Of a stretch of DNA of 64,000 bases, positions 42,185 to 50,889 are shown piece after piece. The DNA is taken from positions 6,324,001-6,388,000 of the forward strand of contig NZ_CP192056.1 of the NCBI RefSeq assembly GCF_050942215.1, written 5' to 3'. The notes under the pieces are model-generated. The model was not told the DNA's origin and made no database searches. It saw only the letters and a list, made by a program, of their open reading frames with translations. The translations under genes were made by a program, and so were the position numbers. The DNA comes from Sphaerimonospora sp050942215 (GTDB lineage Bacteria; Actinomycetota; Actinomycetes; Streptosporangiales; Streptosporangiaceae). Every line of letters starts with the position of its first letter. Position 1 is the stretch's first letter.

Positions 42185-43006
42185 TCAGAAGCTCAGGTCC
42201 AGCGCCCCGACGCGGTCACGGTGGCGGTGCGGGGCGTCGTCGGGGAAGACGAAGCAGCGGGTGTTCCTGAGCGAGCCGTCCACGACGTTCGCCGTGGAGA
42301 AGATGACCACGGGCACCCGCTCGCCGCCGTTCAGGAAGTCCGCGCGGAAGTCGATGATCGGCGCGTCCTCCCCCCACCTGCCCAGGAAGTCCTCGACGAC
42401 CTCCTTGTCCGCGTAGATGCGGCGGATGTGGTGCCCGACGTAGGAGTCCGGCGCCTGGCTCGCGCCGACGATCTCGATGTCCTTCCAGTTCGCGTGGGCC
42501 ACCGTGCCGTCCTCCTCGATCAGGTGGATGGCCACCGGGCAGTGGTCGTAGTAGGCCTTGATCAGGTGGACGGCCCCGGGGCCGGCCGAGACGTACGCGC
42601 CGTCGGGCCGGTCCACTCGCGCGATCCACGCCGAGCCCGACCCGTCCCCGCCCGCCGGGCCCGGCGACGGCGCGGGCATATCGGTCGACGGACGCAGCGC
42701 CCAGAAGCCGTGGACCTTCCCGTCCACACCGCCGAAGCCGATGTTCACGAAGCCCGACGGGAATTCGGGGTCGGGGTAGGAGACCGCGCGGTTCTCGACG
42801 GGCCGTCCGGCGGACAGCAGAGCCGGATAATCGGTCATGCCCAAAACCTCGGGGAGCACGGTTCCTTTAGTGGACTGCGTGCCGAGCAGTTCCCCGGCCG
42901 CCTTGTTGGCGAGCACGACGCGCCCACCGGAATCGGTGACCGCCATTCCCGGCGACGCCCGGTCGAACAGGTCCACCAACTGCTCCGTCGACGGATAGTT
43001 CCTCAT
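42185..43006 (-). CDS. Double PAS-domain protein without an output domain
   Basis: A 273-aa protein of two PAS-like domains: residues about 5-100 (LVDLFDRASPGMAVTDSGGR, then VVLANKAAGELLG) and about 145-265 (YDHCPVAIHLIEEDGTVAHANWKDIEIVG). No kinase, cyclase or HTH domain is attached. ATG 43006 is chosen because GGGAGGG lies about eight bases upstream. It is the last gene of the adenylation/P450 operon, 14 bases after the SDR stop. It may sense a ligand or redox state for the pathway, or the PAS fold may bind a pathway intermediate; neither is shown. Confidence 0.75.
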   Translation of the reverse strand: MRNYPSTEQLVDLFDRASPGMAVTDSGGRVVLANKAAGELLGTQSTKGTVLPEVLGMTDYPALLSAGRPVENRAVSYPDPEFPSGFVNIGFGGVDGKVHGFWALRPSTDMPAPSPGPAGGDGSGSAWIARVDRPDGAYVSAGPGAVHLIKAYYDHCPVAIHLIEEDGTVAHANWKDIEIVGASQAPDSYVGHHIRRIYADKEVVEDFLGRWGEDAPIIDFRADFLNGGERVPVVIFSTANVVDGSLRNTRCFVFPDDAPHRHRDRVGALDLSF

Positions 43007-43020
43007 CACGACACCCTCCC

Positions 43021-43788
43021 TTAAAGCGGCACTTTTCTGCTGTAGTTGAACACTTGACCGGTGGGTCCGTTGGCCGGAAACTCCGCGATGTCGACGATCC
43101 ATCCGGCCACCTGCCCGGGGGCCTTCAGCCAGTCGGTCCCGTACCCCTCGTTGATCACTCGGAGCACCTCCTCGCTGATTTCGTACGGCGTCTCGCCCAT
43201 CGTCATGGGGGTGGCCACCGGGCCCGGACGCACCTCATTGGCGATCACCCGGCTGTCGGCGAACTCGACCGAGCACGACCGCATGAGCGTCGTCATCGCG
43301 GCCTTGCTCGCGGCGTACGGCCAGCGCTCCGGCACATATCCGTTGGCCAGACTGGCCCCGACGAACGTCAGGGAGCCGCCGCCGTTCCGCCGGAGCAGGG
43401 GAACGGTCGCCTGGACCAGATTCAGCGCGGTCAGGACGTTGCTCTCGTACGTCTCGGCGGCGAGCTCCGGCGGCACGTCGGCCAGGGAGTGCGGGGATGG
43501 GGAGAATCCGGCGTTCAGCACCACGGCGGCGACCCCGCCGGCGACCGTCTCCCCGGCCTCCCCGGCCGATTCGAACACGCGGCGCACGGCGTCACGCTCC
43601 CGCAGGTCCGCGTGGCAGTCCACATAGCGGGGATCGCCCTTCAGCCCGGGGTTGCCCCGCCGGGAGACGCCCACGACGGTGTAACCCCGCCGGAGGAACT
43701 CCGTCGCCACGGCCGCGCCGATCCCCGATGACGTCCCCGACACCACGGCGACGTCCGTACGGTTCCCGCTGTCTCGTCTCATCGGCAC
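43021..43788 (-). CDS. Short-chain dehydrogenase/reductase
   Basis: Classical SDR of 255 aa. Seen: the cofactor motif SGTSSGIG, NAGFS, the catalytic Ser region FVGASLANG and YAASK with catalytic Tyr and Lys, and the PGPVATP segment. It sits between the carrier-protein gene (stop 43792) and the PAS gene. In comparable carrier-bound amino acid pathways (for example NovJ/NovK) an SDR oxidises a beta-hydroxyl formed by a P450; that role is inferred from context. Confidence 0.88.
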   Translation of the reverse strand: MPMRRDSGNRTDVAVVSGTSSGIGAAVATEFLRRGYTVVGVSRRGNPGLKGDPRYVDCHADLRERDAVRRVFESAGEAGETVAGGVAAVVLNAGFSPSPHSLADVPPELAAETYESNVLTALNLVQATVPLLRRNGGGSLTFVGASLANGYVPERWPYAASKAAMTTLMRSCSVEFADSRVIANEVRPGPVATPMTMGETPYEISEEVLRVINEGYGTDWLKAPGQVAGWIVDIAEFPANGPTGQVFNYSRKVPL

Positions 43789-43791
43789 CCG

Positions 43792-44028
43792 CTAAGCGCC
43801 CTGGAACACCGCGGCGTCGATCGCCTTCAGCGACCGCATGGAATCGATCCTGATCACTCCGGGCTCGATCCGGCTACCGTGCAGCCGCTCGATCTCGATG
43901 ACCATCGAGACGAACTGCAGGCTCGTCACGAGAACGGATTCGATCAGATCGGTGTCGTCGTCGATCTCGACGGGTTCGTCGTGCAGTCCGGTGATCCACT
44001 CACGCAGGGCCTCGATCTTGCTTCCCAT
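43792..44028 (-). CDS. Stand-alone acyl/peptidyl carrier protein
   Basis: A 78-aa carrier protein. DDDTDLIESVLVTSLQFV contains the likely phosphopantetheine serine in VTSLQ; an acidic helix 2 follows. ATG 44028 overlaps the P450 stop as TGATG, so translation is coupled; GTG 44034 is the alternative. It probably holds the amino acid activated by the adenylation domain encoded four genes upstream in the operon. Confidence 0.85.
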   Translation of the reverse strand: MGSKIEALREWITGLHDEPVEIDDDTDLIESVLVTSLQFVSMVIEIERLHGSRIEPGVIRIDSMRSLKAIDAAVFQGA

Positions 44029-45197
44029 CAGCACACGTCCTTCGATCTCGGTTGAAAGCGGACGGAGAACCCCACCGGCCGGGAGAACGACTGGCTCTCC
44101 AGCAGCACGCGGTCGCCGGTGATCGAGACCTGCGCGCAGCGGCGGGCGAGGCTCTCCAGGAGCAGCATGAACTCGGTCTTGGCGAGCGGAGCTCCGGGAC
44201 AGCTGTGCGGCCCGACGGAGAACGGCAGCGACGCCTTCGTGTCGCGCCCGACGTCGAACCGCCCCGGGTGGGGGAAGATCTCGGGGTCGCGGTTGGCAGC
44301 CGCGAGGGAGACCAGGACCAGGGAGTGCCGCGGCACCGGGACGTCCCCCAGGACCAGGTCGGCCTCGGCGAACCTGGCGATCGTCTGCACCGGCGGATAC
44401 AGGCGCAGCGTCTCCTCGATGAAGGCGTCGCGTACCGACGCGTCGAGCAGCTCGTCCATATCCATGATCGAACGGCCCAGGCAGTACACCAACGAGGTGA
44501 TGAAGGCGCTGCTGGTCTCCGTACCGGCCAGGAAGAACAGCAGGGCCGTCGACCGCACCTCCTCGTCGGTCAGGGCGATGCCCCTCCGGTCACGCGTGCG
44601 CTCGATCGTGCCGAGCAGCGAGTCGGGCCGCAGCGACTCGGCGCGGCACTCCTCACCCACCAGCGCAAGCAGCGCCGCCATGCTCGCGTGGGTCGCCTCG
44701 GTCTCCTCTGTCGGGTAGTCGAGCAGCCGAGCCAGCGGGCGGGTCAGCTCGTGGAACCGGCCCTCCAGCGACCGATCGACGCCGAGGATCGTGCACACGA
44801 TCCCGTACGGGACCCGGTGGGCGTGGGCACCGTAGAAGTCGTCCGTCTCCCGGCCGAGGACGTCGTCCACCAGCGCGTCGATCAGATCGGGCATCAGCTG
44901 CCGCCGCCACCGCTCGATCCGGCCGGCGGCGAGGATCGGCGCGAGCAGCGCGCGGAACCCGCGATGGCGGGCGCCGTCGCAGTCGAGAACGTTGGGGCCG
45001 AACGCCCGGGAGCTGGCCTTGAGCGGGTGATCGGCCACCAGCCCCGGGTGGGTCAGCGCCTCGCGCGCCGCCCGGTTTCCCGTCACCGCGACCAGACCCG
45101 TGCCGAGGAGGTGGACGTCCGTACCGGCGGGAAGACGGCGATACCAGTCCGGCCGGCTCAGCAACGTGCCCGGATCGACCGCCGTCACCGTACGCAT
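44028..45197 (-). CDS. Cytochrome P450
   Basis: Soluble bacterial P450 of 389 aa from ATG 45197. The I-helix is FLAGTETSS, the ExxR motif is EETLR and the heme-binding loop is FSVGPHSCPGAP with the axial Cys. The adjacent carrier-protein and adenylation-domain genes suggest it hydroxylates a carrier-bound aminoacyl group, as NovI or NikQ do; it could also act on a released product. Its start overlaps the previous gene by about 13 bases. No ferredoxin gene is adjacent. Confidence 0.92.
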   Translation of the reverse strand: MRTVTAVDPGTLLSRPDWYRRLPAGTDVHLLGTGLVAVTGNRAAREALTHPGLVADHPLKASSRAFGPNVLDCDGARHRGFRALLAPILAAGRIERWRRQLMPDLIDALVDDVLGRETDDFYGAHAHRVPYGIVCTILGVDRSLEGRFHELTRPLARLLDYPTEETEATHASMAALLALVGEECRAESLRPDSLLGTIERTRDRRGIALTDEEVRSTALLFFLAGTETSSAFITSLVYCLGRSIMDMDELLDASVRDAFIEETLRLYPPVQTIARFAEADLVLGDVPVPRHSLVLVSLAAANRDPEIFPHPGRFDVGRDTKASLPFSVGPHSCPGAPLAKTEFMLLLESLARRCAQVSITGDRVLLESQSFSRPVGFSVRFQPRSKDVC

Positions 45198-45643
45198 CGC
45201 GCGTGCCCTCCGGCGCCGAGGCCGGCGATCCGGGCCAGCAGCCCCATCGCGGCACGCCACTCAGCGGCGGTGAGCCCGAGTGTTCCCGGCGGCGCGTAAC
45301 GGGCCGCGATCACACCATGCCTCCCATCGGGACACTCGATCTGGAACACGCAGTCCACCGCGTCCGCCACCTGAGCCCTTTCCTGTGTACGGAACACCGA
45401 GCCGTCGAACTCCACCGAGATCTCCTGACTGAAGTTCCGCCGCACCAGCTCGAAGAACATCTCCAACCGGCGGCGGGTGTCCGGTTCACCGGCGTAACGG
45501 GTGAGGAGCGCGTCGGCCGCCTCGATCACCCGTTCGATCCTGCGTTTGCCCTGGACGTACTCGAGCGCGACGGCGACCTGCTCTTCCGCGCGGGCGCGTA
45601 CCGTCAACTCCGATCCCTCCGAATCCGCCGTTGCCGTGGTCAT
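45185..45643 (-). CDS. Unknown protein in the adenylation/P450 operon
   Basis: A 152-aa protein I do not recognise. The N-terminal half is helical (VALEYVQGKRRIERVIEAAD, then MFFELVRRNFSQ), followed by beta-rich sequence (ISVEFDGSVFRT, DCVFQIECPDG) and a helical end. It shows no signal peptide or membrane segment. Its ATG overlaps the adenylation-domain stop as ATGA and its end overlaps the P450 start, so it is tightly coupled to both. It may be an accessory protein of the adenylation domain, but it lacks the MbtH signature. Confidence 0.75.
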   Translation of the reverse strand: MTTATADSEGSELTVRARAEEQVAVALEYVQGKRRIERVIEAADALLTRYAGEPDTRRRLEMFFELVRRNFSQEISVEFDGSVFRTQERAQVADAVDCVFQIECPDGRHGVIAARYAPPGTLGLTAAEWRAAMGLLARIAGLGAGGHARCVR

Positions 45644-47160
45644 GGCGCGTAACCGAACCGGCTCGCCAGCATCCGCCTGTTGATCTTCGTGTTCTCCATG
45701 AAGGGGAACACGTCCAGAAGATGGACGGCCGCAGGCACCATGTAGCCGGGGAGCCTCTCCCTGAGCGCGGCGCGCACGCTCTCGTCCGTCACCCGTCCCT
45801 CGGACGGCACGGCGAACAGGGCGATGCACCGGGTGCCGTTCCTCCGGGTGACCGGCATCGCGACCGCCTGGGCGCACCCGGCGGCACGGGCGGCCGCTTC
45901 GATCTCCCCCGGCTCTATCCGATGTCCGGCGATCTTGAACTGGCTGTCGAGCCTGCCGCCGAAGTGCAGCGTGCCGGTCCCGTCGAGCCACCCCCGATCA
46001 CCGGTCAGGTAGACGCGGCGCGTCCCTCCCTCGACCACGAGGTCGCGGAAGACCTCCGCCGTACGACGTGGATCGCCGAGATATCCCCGGGCGAGGCCGG
46101 TCCCTCCGATGGCGATCTCACCGGGCTCACCGCCGGGGACCGGCGCGCCGTCACGCACCACGTAGATGTCGGTTCCCGCCACCGGCCGCCCGACCGGAAT
46201 TCCTCCGTCGCCATCGAGATCGGTCCTGCCGATGCGGTGGGTGGTGACGAAGACACAGCTCTCGACGGGGCCGTAACCGTTGTAGAGCTCGATCGACGGA
46301 AATGCGTCCATCAGCTTCCGGCAGTTCTCCACGGACGGCCGGTCACCGCCGAGCGTGAGCACCCGCAGCCCGCCGAAACACTCGACGTCGGCCGTGACCA
46401 GCACGTCGAACAGCGCGGGAGTCAGGAAGAGGTGCGTCGCGCCGAAGTCGGCTATGTAGGCGCGGACGGAGGCGGGCAGGAGCACGTCGTCTTCGTGGAG
46501 CAGCACGGTCCCGCCCCGGGTCAGCATCCCCCACAGTTCGAGCGTGAACGCGTCCCAGGCCACCGCGGCCGCGCTGATCATCCTGGGAGCCCGGCCGTAC
46601 GGCACGCAGGGATCGGCGCCGAACAACCTCGTCGTGGCCCGATGCGGGGAGAGCACGGCCTTGGGCTCACCGGTGCTGCCCGACGTCCAGAACAGCGTCG
46701 CGACGTCGTCCGGCGTCACCTCGGGCAGGGCCTGGTCGGTCTTCGGGTCGAGCTCGGCGAACGGAACGCACTCCAGGGCCGCCCCCGCCAGGTGTTCCGC
46801 CCCCGTGTGGTCGGCGAGCACCACCGCGGGCCGCATGGCCTCCAGCAGTGAGGCGATCCTGGAGACCGGCCAGCGGACGTCGAGCAGCGCGTACGCCGCG
46901 CCGGCCAGCAGAACGCCGAGCAGGACGGCCGGAAGGTCGGCGGTGCGCCGCGCCACGACCGGCACCACGCCGCCGGGTGACACGCCCGTGCCGATGAGGT
47001 GCCGTGCGATCCGCTCGGCGTCGGTCACCAGTTCCGCATAGCTGATCGCGTGTTCCTCGCAGCGAACCGCGATGCGCTCGGGATCGCGCCGGGCGGCGGC
47101 CACGACCGCGTCGTGTATCGTCCTCCCGCTCACGGCCGGTCCTCGGAATGTCCAGGTCAT
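45640..47160 (-). CDS. Stand-alone amino-acid adenylation (NRPS A) domain
   Basis: Activates an amino acid as its adenylate and loads a carrier protein; 506 aa with no fused carrier domain. Core motifs: A3 LFWTSGSTGEPKAV, A5 YNGYGPVES, A7 YLTGDRG, A8 GRLDSQFKIAGHRIEPGE, A10 ENTKINRR with the catalytic Lys. My hand-aligned specificity positions read D-A-L-F-L-L-G-V-F-K: the Asp indicates an alpha-amino acid and the pocket is hydrophobic, perhaps aliphatic; this is low-confidence. GGGGAGAAG lies upstream of ATG 47160. The operon partner at 43792 supplies the carrier. Confidence 0.93.
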   Translation of the reverse strand: MTWTFRGPAVSGRTIHDAVVAAARRDPERIAVRCEEHAISYAELVTDAERIARHLIGTGVSPGGVVPVVARRTADLPAVLLGVLLAGAAYALLDVRWPVSRIASLLEAMRPAVVLADHTGAEHLAGAALECVPFAELDPKTDQALPEVTPDDVATLFWTSGSTGEPKAVLSPHRATTRLFGADPCVPYGRAPRMISAAAVAWDAFTLELWGMLTRGGTVLLHEDDVLLPASVRAYIADFGATHLFLTPALFDVLVTADVECFGGLRVLTLGGDRPSVENCRKLMDAFPSIELYNGYGPVESCVFVTTHRIGRTDLDGDGGIPVGRPVAGTDIYVVRDGAPVPGGEPGEIAIGGTGLARGYLGDPRRTAEVFRDLVVEGGTRRVYLTGDRGWLDGTGTLHFGGRLDSQFKIAGHRIEPGEIEAAARAAGCAQAVAMPVTRRNGTRCIALFAVPSEGRVTDESVRAALRERLPGYMVPAAVHLLDVFPFMENTKINRRMLASRFGYAP

Positions 47161-47184
47161 CGGCTTCTCCCCGACCGTCGTCGT

Positions 47185-47553
47185 TCAGTCGAAACGCATC
47201 ACGGACGGGACGAGCGACCCCGGCACGAGGTCGAGCCGGGCGGGGGCGGACAGCTCCAGGAGTTCCGCGCCGTCTTCGCCCACCCGGGTGGCGGTGTGGC
47301 GCTGCCCCGAGGGGAAGTAGGCGACATCTCCCGCTTCGAGTTCGTACTCCTCCCCCTCGCACACGAAATGGATGGAACCCGCTGTCACGACCACCCACTG
47401 TTCGTTGTCGTGCGCATGCGGCTGCAGTTCGAGTGGCCCGGGTTCGGATGCGGTCAGATGCAGGCAGGAAATGTTCTGCCCGAAAACCAGACGGCGGACC
47501 ATGGGAATTCCACCGTCCGGAAGGGCCTCGTGCTCACTCCAATTAATCTTCAT
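47185..47553 (-). CDS. Cupin domain protein
   Basis: A single-domain cupin of 122 aa. Motif 1 is PHAHDNEQWVVVTAG (metal-binding His, His and Glu/Gln), motif 2 FPSGQRHTATR (third His). GAGGA lies about nine bases upstream of ATG 47553. The gap to the adenylation-domain gene is 24 bases. It could be an enzyme of the pathway or a small-molecule sensor; the fold alone does not decide. Confidence 0.85.
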   Translation of the reverse strand: MKINWSEHEALPDGGIPMVRRLVFGQNISCLHLTASEPGPLELQPHAHDNEQWVVVTAGSIHFVCEGEEYELEAGDVAYFPSGQRHTATRVGEDGAELLELSAPARLDLVPGSLVPSVMRFD

Positions 47554-47578
47554 TTCGGCGTCCTCGGCGAGATTGACG

Positions 47579-47944
47579 TTACGATTGAATCCTCTTTACG
47601 AACTCGCCGCTCCGCAATTGAACTTTGGTACGATAGTCGGACGGCGCCGATCGGGCCCATGCCGTGGAGACGAGACCCGCCTGCAGTCGTGATTCGATGC
47701 CGAGTTTCGCGAGGATCTGCCCGATGTGGGCCTTCACCGTGCGCTCGGTGATGCTCAGCCTGGTGGCGATGGCACGGTTCGACGCCCCTGTCCCCAACAG
47801 CAGGAAGATGACAAGTTCCCGGCCGGAGAGCGCTGCGACGCGCGCCATCTCCTCCTCCCAGGAAGAGGCCGCCAGCATGTCCAGGGCGGCGCTCACGGTC
47901 AGGTCAGAACCCACGTGACTGCGCTGCGAATTCACGTTTTCCAC
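47579..47944 (-). CDS. LuxR-type HTH regulator (stand-alone DNA-binding domain)
   Basis: A 121-aa protein with a C-terminal GerE/LuxR helix-turn-helix: ALSGRELVIFLLLGTGASN, then ATRLSITERTVKAHIGQIL and ESRLQAG. There is no receiver or large sensor domain; the first 35 residues are polar. GTG 47944 is used, but GTG 47935 has better spacing to AGGGG. It lies 25 bases upstream of the cupin gene, so it probably leads the operon and regulates it. An AT-rich region follows upstream. Confidence 0.85.
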   Translation of the reverse strand: MENVNSQRSHVGSDLTVSAALDMLAASSWEEEMARVAALSGRELVIFLLLGTGASNRAIATRLSITERTVKAHIGQILAKLGIESRLQAGLVSTAWARSAPSDYRTKVQLRSGEFVKRIQS

Positions 47945-48243
47945 CCCTGCTCATCCGAAGGGAAGACCGTTCGCGTCTCCACTGCTCTCGACGCTGAAGT
48001 CAGGTAGGCCCGGCGGCGGTCATCGACCTGCGGAAATCACGCCGAGGCACCGGGCGAGCTCCCCATCGAACCCTCGACGTCCGCCGAACAACTTCAAGTT
48101 ATCGACTAACCCGTTCCCGGTTTACCCTGCTTGTTTAGCGTAGATTGCTTCATTGTGAACTTCAATGGGGGCCGACCGTGTAGGTCGCACAACGCGGTGA
48201 TATAAGGGACCGCTCGGGGCCGGCGGGACGCCGCCACGCGAAA
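47945..48243. promoter_or_regulatory. AT-rich region upstream of the LuxR-type gene
   Basis: No gene. It holds the palindrome AACTTCAAGTT (48090-48100) and a nearby GAACTTCAATG (about 48152). Its half-sites resemble the inverted repeat ahead of the PKS genes. The likely operon promoter lies here; I cannot fix -10/-35 boxes. Confidence 0.4.
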
Positions 48244-48299
48244 GGGCTCCATCTCGCACATCGCCGGCCGTCTCAGCCGTGACGTACGAGATGGAGCCC
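48244..48299 (-). terminator. Terminator hairpin after the phosphoketolase gene
   Basis: Perfect 13-base arms GGGCTCCATCTCG (48244-48256) and CGAGATGGAGCCC (48287-48299), with further pairing inside the 30-base spacer. On the minus strand the stem is followed by TTT. It lies about 70 bases past the phosphoketolase stop. Confidence 0.8.
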
Positions 48300-48370
48300 A
48301 TTGCCGGAGTATTCGTCCGTCCCTCGGTGCCGGCCCCGCCCGATCGACTCGGGCGCAGCGGGCGGTGGTC

Positions 48371-50704
48371 TCAGCGGGCGTCGAGGGCGGGAGGAGACCA
48401 GGTCCAGTCGCGGATCTCGGGCAGGTCCTCACCGTACTCACGGGTGTGGGCGCGGGCCCGCAGCCGGGCGTCGACCATGCGCTGGCGCAGGTGCGCCGCC
48501 CGCTCGCCCAGCCCAGGCACCCGATCGATCACGTCCATCACCAGGTGGTAACGGTCGATGTCGTTGAGCATCGCCATGTCGAACGGCGTGGTCGTGGTGC
48601 CCTCCTCCTTGTAGCCGCGCACGTGGAGGTTCGGGTGGCCGGTGCGCCGGTAGGTGAGCCGGTGGATCAGCCAGGGATAGCCGTGGAAGTTGAAGATGAC
48701 GGGCTTGTCCGTCGTGAACAGCGCGTCGTACTGGGCGTCGCTCATCCCGTGCGGGTGTTCGGACGGCGGCTGCAGCCGCATCAGGTCGACGATGTTGACG
48801 ACCCGCACCTTCAGCTCGGGCAGGTGCTCGCGCAGCAGGGCGGTGGCGGCCAGCGTCTCCAGGGTCGGCACGTCGCCGGCGCAGGCCAGCACGACATCGG
48901 GCTCGGCGCCCTCGTCGTTCGAGGCCCAGTCGATGATGCCGAGGCCCCGGGTGCAGTGGGCGACGGCCTCCTCCATCGTGAACAGGTCCAGCACCGGCTG
49001 CTTGCCCGCCACGATCACGTTGACGTAGTCGCGTGAGCGCAGGCAGTGGTCGGCGACCGACAGCAGCGTGTTGGCGTCCGGCGGCAGGTAGACCCGCACG
49101 ACCTCGGCCTTCTTGTTGACCACCACGTCCAGGAAGCCCGGGTCCTGGTGGGTGAAGCCGTTGTGGTCCTGCCGCCACACATGGGAGGACAGCAGGTAGT
49201 TGAGCGAGGCGATCGAGCGCCGCCACGGAATCTTCTTCGACGCGTCCAGCCACTTGGCGTGCTGGTTGAACATCGCGTCCACGATGTGGATGAACGCCTC
49301 GTAGGAGTTGAACAGGCCGTGCCGTCCGGTCAGCAGGTAGGCCTCCAGCCAGCCCTGGCACAGGTGCTCGCTCAGCACCTCCATCACCCGTCCGTCGGGC
49401 GACAGGTTCTCGTCGGTGGGCAGCGTCTCGGCGTGCCAGGCACGGTCGGTCACCTCGAACACCGCCGACAGCCGGTTGGACGCGGTCTCGTCCGGCCCCA
49501 TCAGACGGAAGTCGACGGGGTTGGCCGCGATCACGTCGCGCAGGAAGCCGCCGAGCACCCGGGTCGGCTCGCTGTGCGCCGCCGCGGGCGTCTTGACCTC
49601 GACGGCGTAGCCGCGGAAGTCGGGCAGCAGCAGCGGGCGCAGCAGCTCACCACCGTTGGCATGCGGGTTGGCGCTCATCCGCCGCGGTCCCTCGGGAACG
49701 GTCTCGCCGATCGTCGCCACCGGCCGGCCCCCGGAGTCGAACAGCTCCTCCGGACGGTAGGAGCGCATCCACTCCTCCAGCATCGCGCGGTGCTCGTCGT
49801 TGTCGCGCACCGCCGCCAGCGGGACCTGGTGGGAACGCCAGGTCCCCTCCACGGGGAGGCCGTCCACGACGGCGGGGCCGGTCCACCCCTTGGGCGTACG
49901 CAGAATGATCATCGGCAGCCGCTCGGCCGAGCCGTTCTTGAACTCGGCGATCTGGTCGAAGACCCTGTCGAGGGTCTCGGCCATGAGGGCATGCATGACG
50001 GCCGGGTCGTCCCCCGACACGATGTGGGGGCGGTAGCCGTACCCCTCCATGAGCTTGACCAGCTCGTCCTCGGGAATCCTGGCCAGCACCGTGGGGTTCG
50101 CGATCTTGTATCCGTTCAGGTGCAGGATCGGCAGCACGACCCCGTCGCTCGACCGGTCGAGGAACTTGTTGGAATGCCAGCTCGCGGCCAGCGGCCCGGT
50201 CTCGGCCTCGCCGTCTCCGATCACACAGGCCACGACGAGGTCCGGGTTGTCGAACGCGGCGCCGTACGCGTGGGCGAGGGCGTAGCCGAGCTCGCCGCCC
50301 TCATGGATCGATCCGGGTGTCTCGGGCGCCACGTGGCTCGGGATGCCGCCGGGGAAGGAGAACTGGCGGAACAGCCTCCGCATGCCCTCGGCATCCTGGG
50401 TGATCTCCGGATACCTCTCCGTGTAGGAACCCTCAAGCCACGCGTGTGCCACCGCGGCCGGGCCGCCGTGCCCCGGGCCCGCGATGTAGATCATGTCCTG
50501 GTCGCGCTCCCTGATGACCCGATTCAGATGCGCGAAGCAGAAGTTCAGTCCGGGTGTGGTGCCCCAGTGGCCGAGCAGACGCGGCTTGATGTGCTCGGGT
50601 CGCAGCGGCTCGGTCAGCAGCGGGTTGTCGAGCAGGTAGATCTGCCCGACCGACAGATAGTTCGCGGCACGCCAGTAGGCGTCCACGAGCTCAAGTGCGT
50701 CCAT
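48371..50704 (-). CDS. xfp: Xylulose-5-phosphate/fructose-6-phosphate phosphoketolase
   Basis: Thiamine-diphosphate enzyme, 777 aa, that splits xylulose-5-P or fructose-6-P to acetyl phosphate and an aldose phosphate. Seen: GHWGTTPGLNF near the N terminus, YIAGPGHGGPA, the ThDP-binding VIGDGEAETGP with the following SNKFL segment, QDHNGFTHQDPG and the C-terminal HGYPWLIHRL. Length and motifs are those of full-size bacterial phosphoketolases. It is divergent from the PPOX-like gene, and a DosR-like box lies about 36 bases upstream of the start, suggesting induction by low oxygen or NO. Confidence 0.96.
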   Translation of the reverse strand: MDALELVDAYWRAANYLSVGQIYLLDNPLLTEPLRPEHIKPRLLGHWGTTPGLNFCFAHLNRVIRERDQDMIYIAGPGHGGPAAVAHAWLEGSYTERYPEITQDAEGMRRLFRQFSFPGGIPSHVAPETPGSIHEGGELGYALAHAYGAAFDNPDLVVACVIGDGEAETGPLAASWHSNKFLDRSSDGVVLPILHLNGYKIANPTVLARIPEDELVKLMEGYGYRPHIVSGDDPAVMHALMAETLDRVFDQIAEFKNGSAERLPMIILRTPKGWTGPAVVDGLPVEGTWRSHQVPLAAVRDNDEHRAMLEEWMRSYRPEELFDSGGRPVATIGETVPEGPRRMSANPHANGGELLRPLLLPDFRGYAVEVKTPAAAHSEPTRVLGGFLRDVIAANPVDFRLMGPDETASNRLSAVFEVTDRAWHAETLPTDENLSPDGRVMEVLSEHLCQGWLEAYLLTGRHGLFNSYEAFIHIVDAMFNQHAKWLDASKKIPWRRSIASLNYLLSSHVWRQDHNGFTHQDPGFLDVVVNKKAEVVRVYLPPDANTLLSVADHCLRSRDYVNVIVAGKQPVLDLFTMEEAVAHCTRGLGIIDWASNDEGAEPDVVLACAGDVPTLETLAATALLREHLPELKVRVVNIVDLMRLQPPSEHPHGMSDAQYDALFTTDKPVIFNFHGYPWLIHRLTYRRTGHPNLHVRGYKEEGTTTTPFDMAMLNDIDRYHLVMDVIDRVPGLGERAAHLRQRMVDARLRARAHTREYGEDLPEIRDWTWSPPALDAR

Positions 50705-50739
50705 GTGACCAGCGTCTCCCGTCGCGGCTCGGTGACCCA

Positions 50740-50753
50740 GGGCACTAAGTCCC
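50740..50753. promoter_or_regulatory. DosR/DevR-like box upstream of phosphoketolase
   Basis: GGGCACTAAGTCCC, whose reverse complement is GGGACTTAGTGCCC. This matches the GGGAC...GTCCC pattern recognised by DosR/DevR (OsdR)-type response regulators. Confidence 0.6.
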
Positions 50754-50889
50754 TACCCACCCAGCCGAAGGGAAGGCAGGATTCCGGTCCTGCGGCATAT
50801 CCGATCGGAACCCGAGGGCGGCGGCGAGGGGCCACGCCGCCGGGTCGCACGGCCGGCCGGCCCCGCCGGGCTCGACCAGCGGCGATGAC

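Noticed and set aside
42185..47944. Calling the operon a complete NRPS cluster
   Set aside because: No condensation or thioesterase domain is present; only amino-acid activation and tailoring parts are visible.
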